A stretch of DNA of 64,000 bases. Source: Rhodospirillaceae bacterium. Lineage in GTDB: Bacteria; Pseudomonadota; Alphaproteobacteria; Thalassobaculales; Thalassobaculaceae. The position numbers and the translations under genes were made by a program. Positions within the stretch are counted from its first letter, which is position 1. Every line of letters begins with the position of its first letter. The notes below the pieces were generated by a model, which searched no databases, was not told the origin of the DNA, and worked only from the letters and a program-made list of their open reading frames with translations. Location: positions 1 to 64,000 of the forward strand of contig JAGYJX010000027.1 in NCBI GenBank assembly GCA_018401495.1. The letters run 5' to 3'. Below are positions 16,549-24,922 of the stretch, piece by piece.

Positions 16549-16811
16549 TAATCCGCTCCCTCGCCCCGGATCTGGTCGGTCGGGGGATCGTCCAGGCGGG
16601 CGCGGCGCGGCGCGTCCATCGGCAGCCGCCGCGACAGCGCCCAGGCCGCCACGATGAGCGCCAGCCAGACCCCGAAGACGTACACCACGATGAGCGGCAC
16701 CCCGCCGACCGTGACCGAGCGGTCGAAGAACGGCAGGATCGGCGGCAGCAGCAGCAGGGTGCCGAACACCGTCACCGCGACGATCGCGTCGCGCGCCTTC
16801 TGCCGCCTCAT
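16548..16811 (-). CDS. small two-helix membrane protein of the symporter-kinase operon
   Basis: An 87-aa protein with two hydrophobic helices (AIVAVTVFGTLLLLPPILPFF and GVPLIVVYVFGVWLALIVAAWAL) and a charged C-terminus. The layout is that of the small DUF4212/DUF485-like subunits that accompany SSS transporters. It overlaps the symporter-kinase start by one base and follows the receiver gene by 16 bp. The inferred role is assembly or accessory partner of the symporter-type sensor; no catalytic feature is present. Confidence 0.7.
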   Translation of the reverse strand: MRRQKARDAIVAVTVFGTLLLLPPILPFFDRSVTVGGVPLIVVYVFGVWLALIVAAWALSRRLPMDAPRRARLDDPPTDQIRGEGAD

Positions 16812-16827
16812 GGCCGGCGCGCCCCGA

Positions 16828-17196
16828 TCAGGCGCCCGCCAACCGCTTGATACGATCGACGACGTCCTGGTTCGAGAACGGCTTGGTGACGAAGGCGTCG
16901 GCGCCCAGATCCTCGGCGGTGCGACGGTCGCGTTCCTGGCCCTTGGCGGTCAGCACCATCACCGGGATGCCGCGCAGCCCCGGGTCGGTCTTGATCAGCT
17001 TCAGGACCTCGAACCCGGTGCGCAGCGGCAGCATGACGTCGAGGACCAGCACGTCGGGCCGGTCGGAGCGCAGCCGCTCCAGGACGGATTCGCCGTCGAA
17101 CACCGCCGAGACCACGCACCCTTCCCGGCTGAGGATGAAGCTCAGCGATTCGACGAGATTGGGTTCGTCCTCAGCGATCAGCACCCGTGCCGACAA
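16828..17196 (-). CDS. stand-alone response regulator receiver protein (CheY-like)
   Basis: A 122-aa receiver domain with no output domain. All key residues are present: acidic pair E9/D10, phospho-acceptor D53 in VLVLDVMLP, T83 in MVLTAK and K105 in FVTKPF. It is the first gene of the operon with the symporter-kinase, so it is the obvious phosphate acceptor of that kinase. Output must go through protein-protein contact or a phosphorelay, since no DNA-binding domain is present. Confidence 0.85.
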   Translation of the reverse strand: MSARVLIAEDEPNLVESLSFILSREGCVVSAVFDGESVLERLRSDRPDVLVLDVMLPLRTGFEVLKLIKTDPGLRGIPVMVLTAKGQERDRRTAEDLGADAFVTKPFSNQDVVDRIKRLAGA

Positions 17197-17418
17197 GCCC
17201 GTCGCCCTCCCCTTGGGGCCGCGGCGGCTTGTCCCGCCGCTTGTTACCCGCGCAAAGTGTAGCCGCCCGGCGGCTCCCGCGTCATGGCTTTATTGGCGGC
17301 GGCCAGCGGGCGCGGCCGCGCCGACGGGGCATGGACCGCACGCCCGGTGAGCGTATACGGTCCGATGCCGACACGGGCGACGTGGAATTCGGCGACGCGG
17401 ACAGGGGGATGGCGGGCG

Positions 17419-19485
17419 ATGGGCGAGCGGACGGAAACGGCGGGCTGGATCGTCGGGGTCGACGTCGGCGGCACGTTCACCGATTTCGCGGCGCGCAACG
17501 TCGCGACCGGCGAGCTGGCGATCCACAAGCGCCCCTCGACCCCGGCGACCCGTCGGAGGCCATCCTGGAGGGCCTGCGCGAGCTGCAGGCCAAGATCGGC
17601 ATCGCCGGCGCCGACGTCGGGCGCTTCGCCCACGGCACCACGGTCGCCACCAACGCGCTGCTGCAGCGCAAGGGCGCGGCGGTCGGCGTCGTCACCACCC
17701 GGGGCTTCCGCGACCTGCTGGAGATCGGCCGCCAGGTGCGTCCGGCGATCTACGACCTGCAGGTCGACGCGCCGCCGCCGCTGGCCGCGCGCCATCGGCG
17801 GCTGGAGGTGTCCGAGCGCATCGGCCCGGACGGGGCGGTGATCGAGCCGCTTACCGAGTCCGGCATCGCCGAGGTGCTCGACCAGCTCGCCGGGCTCGAC
17901 GGCGTCCAGGGCCTCGCCGTCTGCCTGCTGTTCTCGTTCGTCAATCCGGAGCACGAGCAGCGCCTGGCCGCCGCCATCCGGCGGGCGCGGCCGGACCTCT
18001 ACGTCTCGCTCTCCAGCGAGGTGCAGCCGGAGTTCCGCGAGTACGAGCGCTTCTCCACCACCCTGGTCAACGCCTTCCTGCAGCCCGAGGTCGGGCGCTA
18101 CATGCAGCGGCTGCAGGCCGCGATCCACGACGCGGCACCGCGCGCCCGGGTCGGCATCTTCCAGTCCTCCGGCGGGCTGATGTCGGTCGAGAAGGCCGCA
18201 CAGTTCCCGGTGCGCACCGCCCTCTCCGGTCCCGCGGCGGGCGCCGTCGGCGCCGCCGCCGCCGGCCGCGCCTCGGGCATCGGCAACCTGATCACCCTCG
18301 ACATCGGTGGCACCTCGACCGACGTCTGCCTGATCCGCGACGGCCGCACCGAGATCACCCACATGCGCGAGATCGCCGGGTTCCGCATCCGGCTGCCGAT
18401 GGTCGACATCCACACCGTCGGCGCCGGCGGCGGCTCGATCGCCCGGGTCGAGGCCGACGGCCTGATGAAGGTCGGCCCGGAAAGCGCCGGCGCGGTGCCG
18501 GGCCCGGCCTGCTACGGCATGGGCGGCACCGAGCCGACGGTCACCGACGCCAACGTCTTCCTCGGCCGGCTGCCGCTGTCGCTGGCCGGCGGCGGGCTGT
18601 CGCTCGACCGCGCCAGGGCCGAGGCGGTGGTGACCGCGATCGCCGGACGGCTCGGCGTCAGCCCGGTCAGGGCCGCCCTCGGCATCGTCGGCATCGCCAC
18701 CTCGAACATGACCCGGGCGATCCGCGCGGTCTCGACCGAACGCGGCTACGACCCGCGCGACTTCACGCTGATGCCGTTCGGCGGCGCCGGCGGCCTGCAC
18801 GCCGCCGACGTCTGCCGGGCGCTCGGCATCCGCCGCGCCCTGGTGCCGCGGGCGCCGGGAATCCTGTGCGCCGACGGCCTGCTGGAGGCCGAGCTGCAGG
18901 AGAACTTCGTGATGACCTGCCGGGCCCCGCTGGTGGCGGGCATCGCCCGGATCGCCGAGGCGGCGGCGGCGCTGCGCCGCCAGGCCGAGGCGTGGCTGGC
19001 CGAGCGAGGCCGCGGCGGCGACCGACGGCCGCGTCCTGCTGTCCCTCGACATGCGCTATGTCGGCCAGAACTACGAGCTGTCGGTCGAGGCGCCGGCGGG
19101 GCTGTCCGGCGCTCCCGGCGACGCGGCGGCGCTGCGCGACGGCTTCCTCGCCGAGCACCGGCGCGCCCACGGCCACGCCGACCCCGACGCGCCGATCGAG
19201 GTGGTCAACGTCCGCTCCAAGGCGCTCGCCCGGCTGCTGCAGGGCCGCAGCGACCCGACCAGCCCGGCCGGCCCGGCGGCGCCGTCCGGTACCGCGATGG
19301 TGTGGTTCGACGAGGCTGCCGCGGTCGAGACCCCGATCTACGAGCGCGCCTCGCTGCCGGTCGGCACCGTGCTCGCCGGCCCGGCGATCGTCACCCAGCT
19401 CGACGCCACCACCGTCGTCCCGCCCGGGGCCACCGTCACCGTCGACCCGGCGCTCAGCCTGCTGATGGAGATCGGACATGAGTGA
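17419..19485 (+). CDS. hyuA: hydantoinase/oxoprolinase-type subunit A (HyuA) (two frameshifts)
   Basis: ATP-dependent cyclic-amide hydrolase subunit of about 689 aa, ASKHA-type fold. The N-terminal phosphate motif is VGVDVGGTFTDFAA, followed by GTTVATNALLQRKGA, RYMQRLQAAI, SSGGLMSVEKAAQFPVRT and LSGPAAGAVGAAAAG, then the LDIGGTSTDVCLI second phosphate site and GAGGGSIA. The start at 17419 (ATGGGCGAG) is set by the family N-terminus. The frame breaks near 17543 (IHKRPSTPGDPSEAILEGL is restored if one G is added to CCCCGGCG) and near 19010; ends are conserved on both sides. It is followed by subunit B with a 4-8 bp overlap. Homologues hydrolyse hydantoins, 5-oxoproline or carboxylate acetone; the substrate here is not determined. 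Confidence 0.8.
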
Positions 19486-21193
19486 CCACGCCGACACGAT
19501 TGACCACGCCCAGATCGACCCGATCGCGCTGGAGATCACCTGGAACGGGCTGAAGTCGATCGCCGACGAATGCTTCCTGACGATCATGCGCAGCGCCTTC
19601 TCGACCAACGTCAAGGAGCGCCACGACCACTCGACCGCCATCGCCGACGCCCAGGGGCCGGCTGATCGTGCAGGCCGAGCAGGCGCTGCCGATCCACCTC
19701 GCCTCGATGGCCGGGCTGATGACCCACATCCTGGCGATCTTCGGCGACACCATCCGCCCCGGCGACATGTTCATCGGCAACGACCCGCACGTCGCCGGCG
19801 GCACCCACCTGCCGGACATCAACCTCGCCACCCCGGTGTTCGACGGCGACCGCCTGGTCGGCTTCGTCGCCAACATCATCCACCACGCCGACGTCGGCGG
19901 GGCGGCGGTCGGCTCGATGTCGGGCGGGCTCGACGAGATCTACAAGGAGGGGCTGCGGATCCCGCTGGTCCGGCTGTACAGCCAGGGCGAGCTGGTCACC
20001 GACATCCAGCGGCTGCTGATGCTCAACATGCGCCTGCCCGAGGAGCGCCAGGGCGACCTGAACGCCCAGATCGCCGCCGCCCGGCTCGGCCGGCGGCGGC
20101 TCGAGGAGGTGATCGCCCGCACCGGCACCGACCGGCTGCTGCGCACCTTCGACGAGATCGTCACCCGCACCCGCCGGCGCATGCAGGCGGCGATCGCCAC
20201 GGTGCCGGACGGCGAGTACGCCTTCGCCGACGTGATGGACGACGACGGCACCGGCACCGAGGACATCCGGATCGCGGTGACGATCCGCAAGGAAGGCGAC
20301 CGCATCGCCTTCGACTTCGCCGGCTCCGACCCGCAGATGCCGGGCAACTTCAACCTGACCTACAACGCCACCCAGTCGGCGGTCTGCTACGCCCTGAAGG
20401 CGCTGCTGGACCCGGACGTGCCGAACAACCACGGGATCTTCGAGGCGATCGACATTTCCGCGCCCGAGGGCTCGGTGGTCAACTGCGTCGCCCCGGCGGC
20501 GGTGGCGATGCGCGCCAACACCTGCCAGCGCGTCGTCGACGTGGTCATCGGCGCGCTCGCCGAGGCCCTGCCCGACCGGGTCATCGGCGCCGCCAACGGC
20601 GCCAACACCAGCGCTGTTTTCGCCGGCACCGACCCGCGCACCGGCCGGCAATACGTCTACCTGGAGACGCTCGGCGGCGGCATGGGCGGGCGGGTCGCCA
20701 AGGACGGCAAGGACGGCGTGCAGGTGCACATCACCAACACCTCGAACCTGCCGGTCGAGGCGATCGAGCAGGAATACCCGCTGCGGGTCGAGGGCTACGA
20801 GCTGATCGAGGACAGCGGCGGGGCGCGGGCGCCACCGCGGCGGCATGGGGATCCGCCGGATCCTGCGGCCGGTCGGCCATGAGTGCGAGTTCAACGGCGT
20901 CGGCGAGCGCTTCCGCCACCGGCCCTGGGGCATCTTCGGCGGCGAGCGCCGGCGCGGTCGGCGCCTTCCGCGTCGAGACCGACGGCGGCGCCGTGCGCAG
21001 CCTCGCCTCCAAGGCGTCGCGCGTGCGCCTGAAGCCGAGCGAGCGCGTCGTGCTCGACACCCCCGGCGCCGGCGGCTACGGCCCGCCGGCGGAGCGGAGC
21101 GACGACGCGATCCGCGAGGATTTGGAGTCCGGGAAGTTCTCCGCGCCGTTCGTGACGCGGCACTACGGTGGCCGGGGGAACTCCGGCACGTAG
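19478..21193 (+). CDS. hyuB: hydantoinase/oxoprolinase-type subunit B (HyuB) (three frameshifts)
   Basis: Catalytic partner of subunit A, about 571 aa. Characteristic segments are DPIALEITWNGLKSIADECFLTIMRSAFSTNVKERHDHSTAIADAQG, MFIGNDPHVAGGTHLPDI, NIIHHADVGG and GGLDEIYKEGLRIPL in the first half; later DFAGSDPQMPGNFNLTYNATQSAVCYALKALLDPDVPNN, and LETLGGGMGGR. The frame shifts near 19655 (one surplus G in CAGGGGCCGG), near 20828 and near 20946; the final stretch TPGAGGYGPPAERSDDAI is the normal family end. The start codon overlaps the subunit A stop, so the two are translated together. Confidence 0.8.
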   Translation: MSDHADTIDHAQIDPIALEITWNGLKSIADECFLTIMRSAFSTNVKERHDHSTAIADAQGPADRAGRAGAADPPRLDGRADDPHPGDLRRHHPPRRHVHRQRPARRRRHPPAGHQPRHPGVRRRPPGRLRRQHHPPRRRRRGGGRLDVGRARRDLQGGAADPAGPAVQPGRAGHRHPAAADAQHAPARGAPGRPERPDRRRPARPAAARGGDRPHRHRPAAAHLRRDRHPHPPAHAGGDRHGAGRRVRLRRRDGRRRHRHRGHPDRGDDPQGRRPHRLRLRRLRPADAGQLQPDLQRHPVGGLLRPEGAAGPGRAEQPRDLRGDRHFRARGLGGQLRRPGGGGDARQHLPARRRRGHRRARRGPARPGHRRRQRRQHQRCFRRHRPAHRPAIRLPGDARRRHGRAGRQGRQGRRAGAHHQHLEPAGRGDRAGIPAAGRGLRADRGQRRGAGATAAAWGSAGSCGRSAMSASSTASASASATGPGASSAASAGAVGAFRVETDGGAVRSLASKASRVRLKPSERVVLDTPGAGGYGPPAERSDDAIREDLESGKFSAPFVTRHYGGRGNSGT

Positions 21194-21228
21194 TCCGGCG
21201 GAGCCGCCGCGGGCCGGCCGTCGGCCCG

Positions 21229-21468
21229 CTAATTGCCGGACTTTTCCTTACCGGCCCCGGCCCCATTCCCGGCGCCCTTCCCGTCCTTATCCGACAGGCC
21301 CGGATCGTCCTTCAGGGCATCCTTCGCGTTGCCCCGCCCCGCCCCGCCCATCGCCTCGGCGAGCCGCTCCTCGGTCTCGCGCCGCTCGTCCTTGGGCGCC
21401 GGCCCCGAAGGCTTCTGGGGGGCATCGTTGCGAGGGCCGGGCTTGATGGCCTCGTCGTTCCGGTTCAT
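21229..21468 (-). CDS. small hydrophilic protein of unknown function
   Basis: A 79-aa, highly charged, Pro/Gly/Lys-rich protein (MNRNDEAIKPGPRNDAPQKP at the start, Gly/Ala/Lys repeats at the end) with no hydrophobic segment, probably disordered. AAAGGCG lies upstream of the ATG at a good distance. No family recognised. It lies convergent to hyuB with 35 bp between stops. Confidence 0.5.
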   Translation of the reverse strand: MNRNDEAIKPGPRNDAPQKPSGPAPKDERRETEERLAEAMGGAGRGNAKDALKDDPGLSDKDGKGAGNGAGAGKEKSGN

Positions 21469-21609
21469 CGCTGCTCGCCTTTCCGCTGACCGTCGGTCGC
21501 CTGTTGCCCACCGCTGAAAGCGGCGGCGACCGCCGAGGGTTCCGCGGCGGCCGCAGCCTCTTGACGTTCTCCGGATTCGGACCAACCTGTCTCCATGAAC
21601 GGAGATACC

Positions 21610-22049
21610 ATGGCCGCTCCCCTCGCCTACCCGGCCACCCGCTACGCGGTGGCACCGCCGATCGACCTGTCCGACCGCTCCGAGCGCGCGCGCCTCAGCG
21701 CCGACGCGATCCGGGCGTTCTTCAACATCATGGCGCGCTGGAAGATTCGCGACGAGGAGGCCCGCCTGCTGCTCGGCGGCATTTCGAACGGCGCGTTCTA
21801 CGGCCTCAAGAAGCAGGGCGACCGGGTGCTCGACGAGGACCGCCTGCAGGCGCATCTCCTACCTGGTCGGCATCTTCAAGGCCCTGAACATCCTCTACGG
21901 CGAGGAACTTGGCCGACCGCTGGATGAGCCTGGCGAACAGCAACCGGATCTTCCGGGGCCAGGCCCCGATCGACTACCTCAAGAGCGGCGGCCTGCCGGC
22001 GTTCGCCACGGTCCGCCGGCTGCTCGACGCCCGCCGGGGCGGCCAGTGA
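21610..22049 (+). CDS. Xre/MbcA/ParS-family antitoxin (two frameshifts)
   Basis: Antitoxin of a RES-type module, about 145 aa after repair. The N-terminal half (LSADAIRAFFNIMARWKIRDEEARLLLGGISNGAFYGLKKQ) is the Xre-like helix-turn-helix. The C-terminal half, recovered in two other frames, is the toxin-binding domain (SYLVGIFKALNILYGEELADRWMS, APIDYLKSGGLPAFATVRRLLDARRGG). The breaks are one surplus G at about 21850 (CAGGCGCATC) and one surplus T at about 21909 (GAACTTGGCC). The start at 21610 has GGAG 6 nt upstream. The RES toxin gene begins 10 bp after the stop. Confidence 0.8.
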
Positions 22050-22059
22050 GGGGCAGCCA

Positions 22060-22827
22060 GTGACGGGGGCAACGCTGGCGCGACTGTCCCGCATCCGCCA
22101 ACTCGACACCCACCGCCTGATCCCCTCCAAATACAGCGACGGCGGCGCCAGCGTGCTGGTGCGGATCGCCGACGACGACGACCATTTGCGCGCCATCTTC
22201 GACCTCGACGACGCCACCAACGACCGGCTGCTGGCCGAGAACGACCGCCTGCCCGGTGTCGGGGTCGACGAGCTGGTCTTCGGGATCGCGCACTACCGGA
22301 TCATCAACGCCGCCTTCACCCACGCCAGCCCGCTCGGCAGCCGCTTCAACGGCCCCGACCGCGGCGCGTGGTACGCCGGCTTCGAGCTCGAGACCTCGCA
22401 GGCCGAGGTGGCCTGGCACAAATCGGTCGAGCTGGCCGAAATCGGCTGGCTGCACGAGAGCGTCGCCTACGACGACTACCGCGCCGATTTCGGCGGCGAG
22501 TTCCACGACATCCGCGACGCCCCCGGCTTCGACGCCTGCCTGAGCCCGACCAGCTACGTCGAGGCCCAGGGCCTGGCCGAGCGGCTGCTGGCCGCCGGCT
22601 CGGCCGGCATCCTCTACCCGAGCGTGCGCCACCCCGGCGGCACCTGCCTCGCCTGCTTCCGCCCGGCGCTGGTCGGCAACGTCCGCAAGGACGCCCGGTG
22701 GCGGTTCACCTGGGACGGTCGGGCGGAACCGCGGGTCGAACTGGAAGCTGACGACCCGGATCAGGCGGTGGATGGGCTGGTCGCTTGTGGCTCACGGAAT
22801 GACGGCAAACTCGGTTGTGGCTCATGA
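22060..22827 (+). CDS. RES-domain toxin (NAD+-degrading type)
   Basis: A 255-aa protein with the RES fold signature: an N-terminal Arg-containing region (LIPSKYSDGG), then GSRFNGPDRGAWYAGFELETSQAEVAWH, the equivalent of the Arg-Glu-Ser triad segment, and a later Ser region (GSAGILYPSVRHPGGTC). Characterised RES toxins (MbcT, PP_2434) deplete NAD+ by phosphorolysis or hydrolysis. GTG start at 22060 after the antitoxin stop. At about 230 aa plus a C-terminal tail it is slightly longer than usual, and the last 20 residues run into a repeat/hairpin, so the natural stop may have been displaced. Confidence 0.85.
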   Translation: MTGATLARLSRIRQLDTHRLIPSKYSDGGASVLVRIADDDDHLRAIFDLDDATNDRLLAENDRLPGVGVDELVFGIAHYRIINAAFTHASPLGSRFNGPDRGAWYAGFELETSQAEVAWHKSVELAEIGWLHESVAYDDYRADFGGEFHDIRDAPGFDACLSPTSYVEAQGLAERLLAAGSAGILYPSVRHPGGTCLACFRPALVGNVRKDARWRFTWDGRAEPRVELEADDPDQAVDGLVACGSRNDGKLGCGS

Positions 22828-22848
22828 AACGCGTTTCGTGAGCCACAA
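22815..22848. terminator. long hairpin between convergent RES and DUF4411 genes
   Basis: TTGTGGCTCATGAAAC (22815-22830) and GTTTCGTGAGCCACAA (22833-22848) form a 16-bp stem with a single mismatch and a 2-base loop. A partial direct copy of the left arm (CTTGTGGCTCACGGAATG) starts at about 22784. It lies across the end of the RES gene and before the end of the convergent toxin-type gene, so it could terminate both, or be a repeat element. No T-run. Confidence 0.45.
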
Positions 22849-22875
22849 GGCTTACGGCGCCCAGTCCAGGGGCGT

Positions 22876-23382
22876 TCACGGCCCACCCCCGGCCGCGCCG
22901 AGGACAAAGCGAGCCCGCTCCCGCCGCAACATCTGGTAGGGGCTGACGCAGGTGACACCGAGCCCGACGCAGGCGTTCGGGATCTTGATTTTGCGGACGG
23001 TTTCCGCCGGCACCTCGTGGGTGACGACGGCGCAACCGTGCGCCAGGGCGTGCGCCACCAGCCAGTAGTCGGCGACCTGCAGGAACCCGGCGATCGCCGC
23101 CGGCTCGTAGCGCTGTGCGGTGGCCCAAACGCTCACTCTCGACAAGGCGGGCAGGATCGTGTCGTCCGGCGGCAGGAAGAACCCCTTCCCGCGCTCCGCC
23201 GCCCACTCCGACACCTGGTCCGCCTGGGCCAGCAGTTCGTCGCCGACCTTCTCGATGCTCGCCACCTGCCCCGCCGCGTTGCGGTCGACCAGCCAGTCCC
23301 AGAACGCCGGGCAGAAGTCGAAGCCGTAATGCAGGTTCTTCGCCTGGATGAAGATGTTGGTGTCGAGCAGGTAGCGGATCAC
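22876..23382 (-). CDS. DUF4411 family PIN-like protein (putative toxin)
   Basis: A 168-aa protein with PIN-domain layout: MIRYLLDTNIFIQAKNLHY (first catalytic Asp in LLDTN), then IEKVGDELLAQADQVSEWA, LQVADYWLVAHALAHG with the later acidic residue, and VVTHEVPAETVRKIKIPNACVGLGV. DUF4411 proteins are found almost always next to an XRE-ImmA gene, as here: its start overlaps the end of that gene by 4 bp (ATGA). Inferred role: RNase-type toxin of a toxin-antitoxin pair; no biochemical work on this group is known to me. Confidence 0.75.
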   Translation of the reverse strand: MIRYLLDTNIFIQAKNLHYGFDFCPAFWDWLVDRNAAGQVASIEKVGDELLAQADQVSEWAAERGKGFFLPPDDTILPALSRVSVWATAQRYEPAAIAGFLQVADYWLVAHALAHGCAVVTHEVPAETVRKIKIPNACVGLGVTCVSPYQMLRRERARFVLGAAGGGP

Positions 23383-24534
23383 GCCAGGACCCCCACCTCG
23401 CGGCCGATCTGGTTGAAGGTCTCGGTCCGGGCGACGCCGAGCATGCGGAAGGCGTCGCGGTAGAGGGTTTGGCCCTCCAGCGTGCTCTCCACCAGGGCGC
23501 GAGCGAAGCGGCGGCTGACCCGCGACAGCGTCGTGCGGTAGAAATCGCCGCCGTCGCCGCCGCGGTCGGCGAGGTCGCGAAGCCGCTCGCGCTCCGCCGC
23601 CCAGGCGGCCTCGAAGGCGGCGCGGTCAAGCCAGCCGGCGTCGAGCAATCGCCGCAGCACCACCAGCGTGCTGACCTTGAACCGCCGCGCCAGCCGACGC
23701 AGCGCCGCCTCCAGCTCCTCGCCACGCCGCAGTTCCGGCCGCAGGGCCGCCAGCGGCACCAACAGCTCGGCGGCGACCGCGTTGCACCAGACCTCTTCGC
23801 GGCGGTGCCCGCGCAGCGGCGCCGCCCCGGCGTCCGAAACCGCCGAACTGCCGAGCCACAGATGCGCCAGTTCGTGCGCCAGCGTGAACATCTGCCCCGA
23901 CTTGCTGTCGGCGCCGTTCACGAACACCAGCGGCGCCAGCGGATCGGCGAGCGCGAAGCCTCGGAATTCCTCGACGTCCAGCGGCCGGCGGTTGTTGCTG
24001 AGCACGACGCCGCTGACCATGACCAGGACACCGATCCGGTCGGCCTGGGCAACGAACAGCCGCAGCGCCTCTTCCCAAGTGCGGCAGGTGGCGCGTGCCT
24101 CGAGAGTGAAACCGAGGGTGCGGGCGATCTCCGCCGCCACCGCCTCCGGACGGTCGTCGAGGCCGGCGCTGCCGACGAAGGTTGCCGCCGGCTGCCGAGG
24201 TCGTCGACGCGAACTCGCGGTACCAGCCCTGCCGTTCCTGGCAGGCGTAAAGGGTGTCGAGCAGGTTCGGGCTGGCGCGCCGGACCGCCCGCCCCTCGAC
24301 CGTGCGGAAGTCCGGGATCGGCAGGCGCTCCGCCGGCGGCGCCGGCAGGAACAGGTAGCCGACCGGCACGTGCACGGCGCGGGCGAAGGCGTCCAGCTGC
24401 TTCAGCGTCGGCAGCGCCTCGCCGGACTCCCAGGCATCCAGCCTCGGGAAACGGTGCAGCAGGTCGGCCGGATCCAGGCCGGCACGCTCGCGCGCCCAGG
24501 TCAGCAGGCCGGGATGGACCGTCGCACGGGTCAC
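23379..24534 (-). CDS. XRE-type HTH/ImmA-IrrE metallopeptidase fusion (frameshifted)
   Basis: About 385 aa. Residues 1-60 are an XRE-like helix-turn-helix (VHPGLLTWARERAGLDPADLL, LPTLKQLDAFARAVHVPVGYLFLP). Then comes the linker LPIPDFRT common in this family and a zinc-peptidase core with FTLAHELAHLWLG (HExxH). The last third holds a helical region ending in the stop that overlaps the DUF4411 start. The frame changes near 24205, just before AATFVGSAGLDDRP. The GTG start at 24534 overlaps the stop of a small upstream ORF by 4 bp. In related modules the protein represses its own operon and neutralises the partner protein; the peptidase may release that control under stress (inference). Confidence 0.75.
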
Positions 24535-24689
24535 GCGGCGGCCTCGCGACGCCCCGGACCGCGCGGTCGGGCCGGCTTCGCCGTCACTTGCCTCTTCCCG
24601 AGGGTCTCGCGCAGCCGGCCGCTCCCCGCCGAGCCCTCGGGCTCCATCAGCGCCTCGATGAAGCGGTCGAACAGAAACTGGCGTGGCAT
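24531..24689 (-). CDS. small basic leader protein of the ImmA/DUF4411 operon
   Basis: A 52-aa ORF from MPRQFLFDRFIEALMEPE to GRREAAA. Its stop overlaps the GTG start of the XRE-ImmA gene (GTGA), which is the main support that it is translated. An amphipathic N-terminal helix (FLFDRFIEALM) is followed by a basic, disordered tail. No family recognised; it could be a genuine third component or only a coupling leader. Confidence 0.45.
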   Translation of the reverse strand: MPRQFLFDRFIEALMEPEGSAGSGRLRETLGKRQVTAKPARPRGPGRREAAA

Positions 24690-24922
24690 GCGGCGGTAAT
24701 CCTTCCCAACAACCAATTGTGCCGCGAACCCGCACGGCAAGGAAGCCGGCAGCGCGCCGGCGTCACGCACGCGCCACCGACCCCGTGGCGCACCGGCACT
24801 GATGCTGCCACCCGACGCCGACCCGGCGAGCCTATCCACATCCCTGGCTCCCGGTGCCATACTCCCCGCCGATCCGCCGCCCCGCGACCCGAAGCGGCCG
24901 AACCTCGACACAGGAGCCGGGC

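Noticed and set aside
16808..17119. 103-codon open frame overlapping the receiver gene
   Set aside because: An out-of-phase copy of the receiver gene on the same strand; the receiver itself has all conserved residues.
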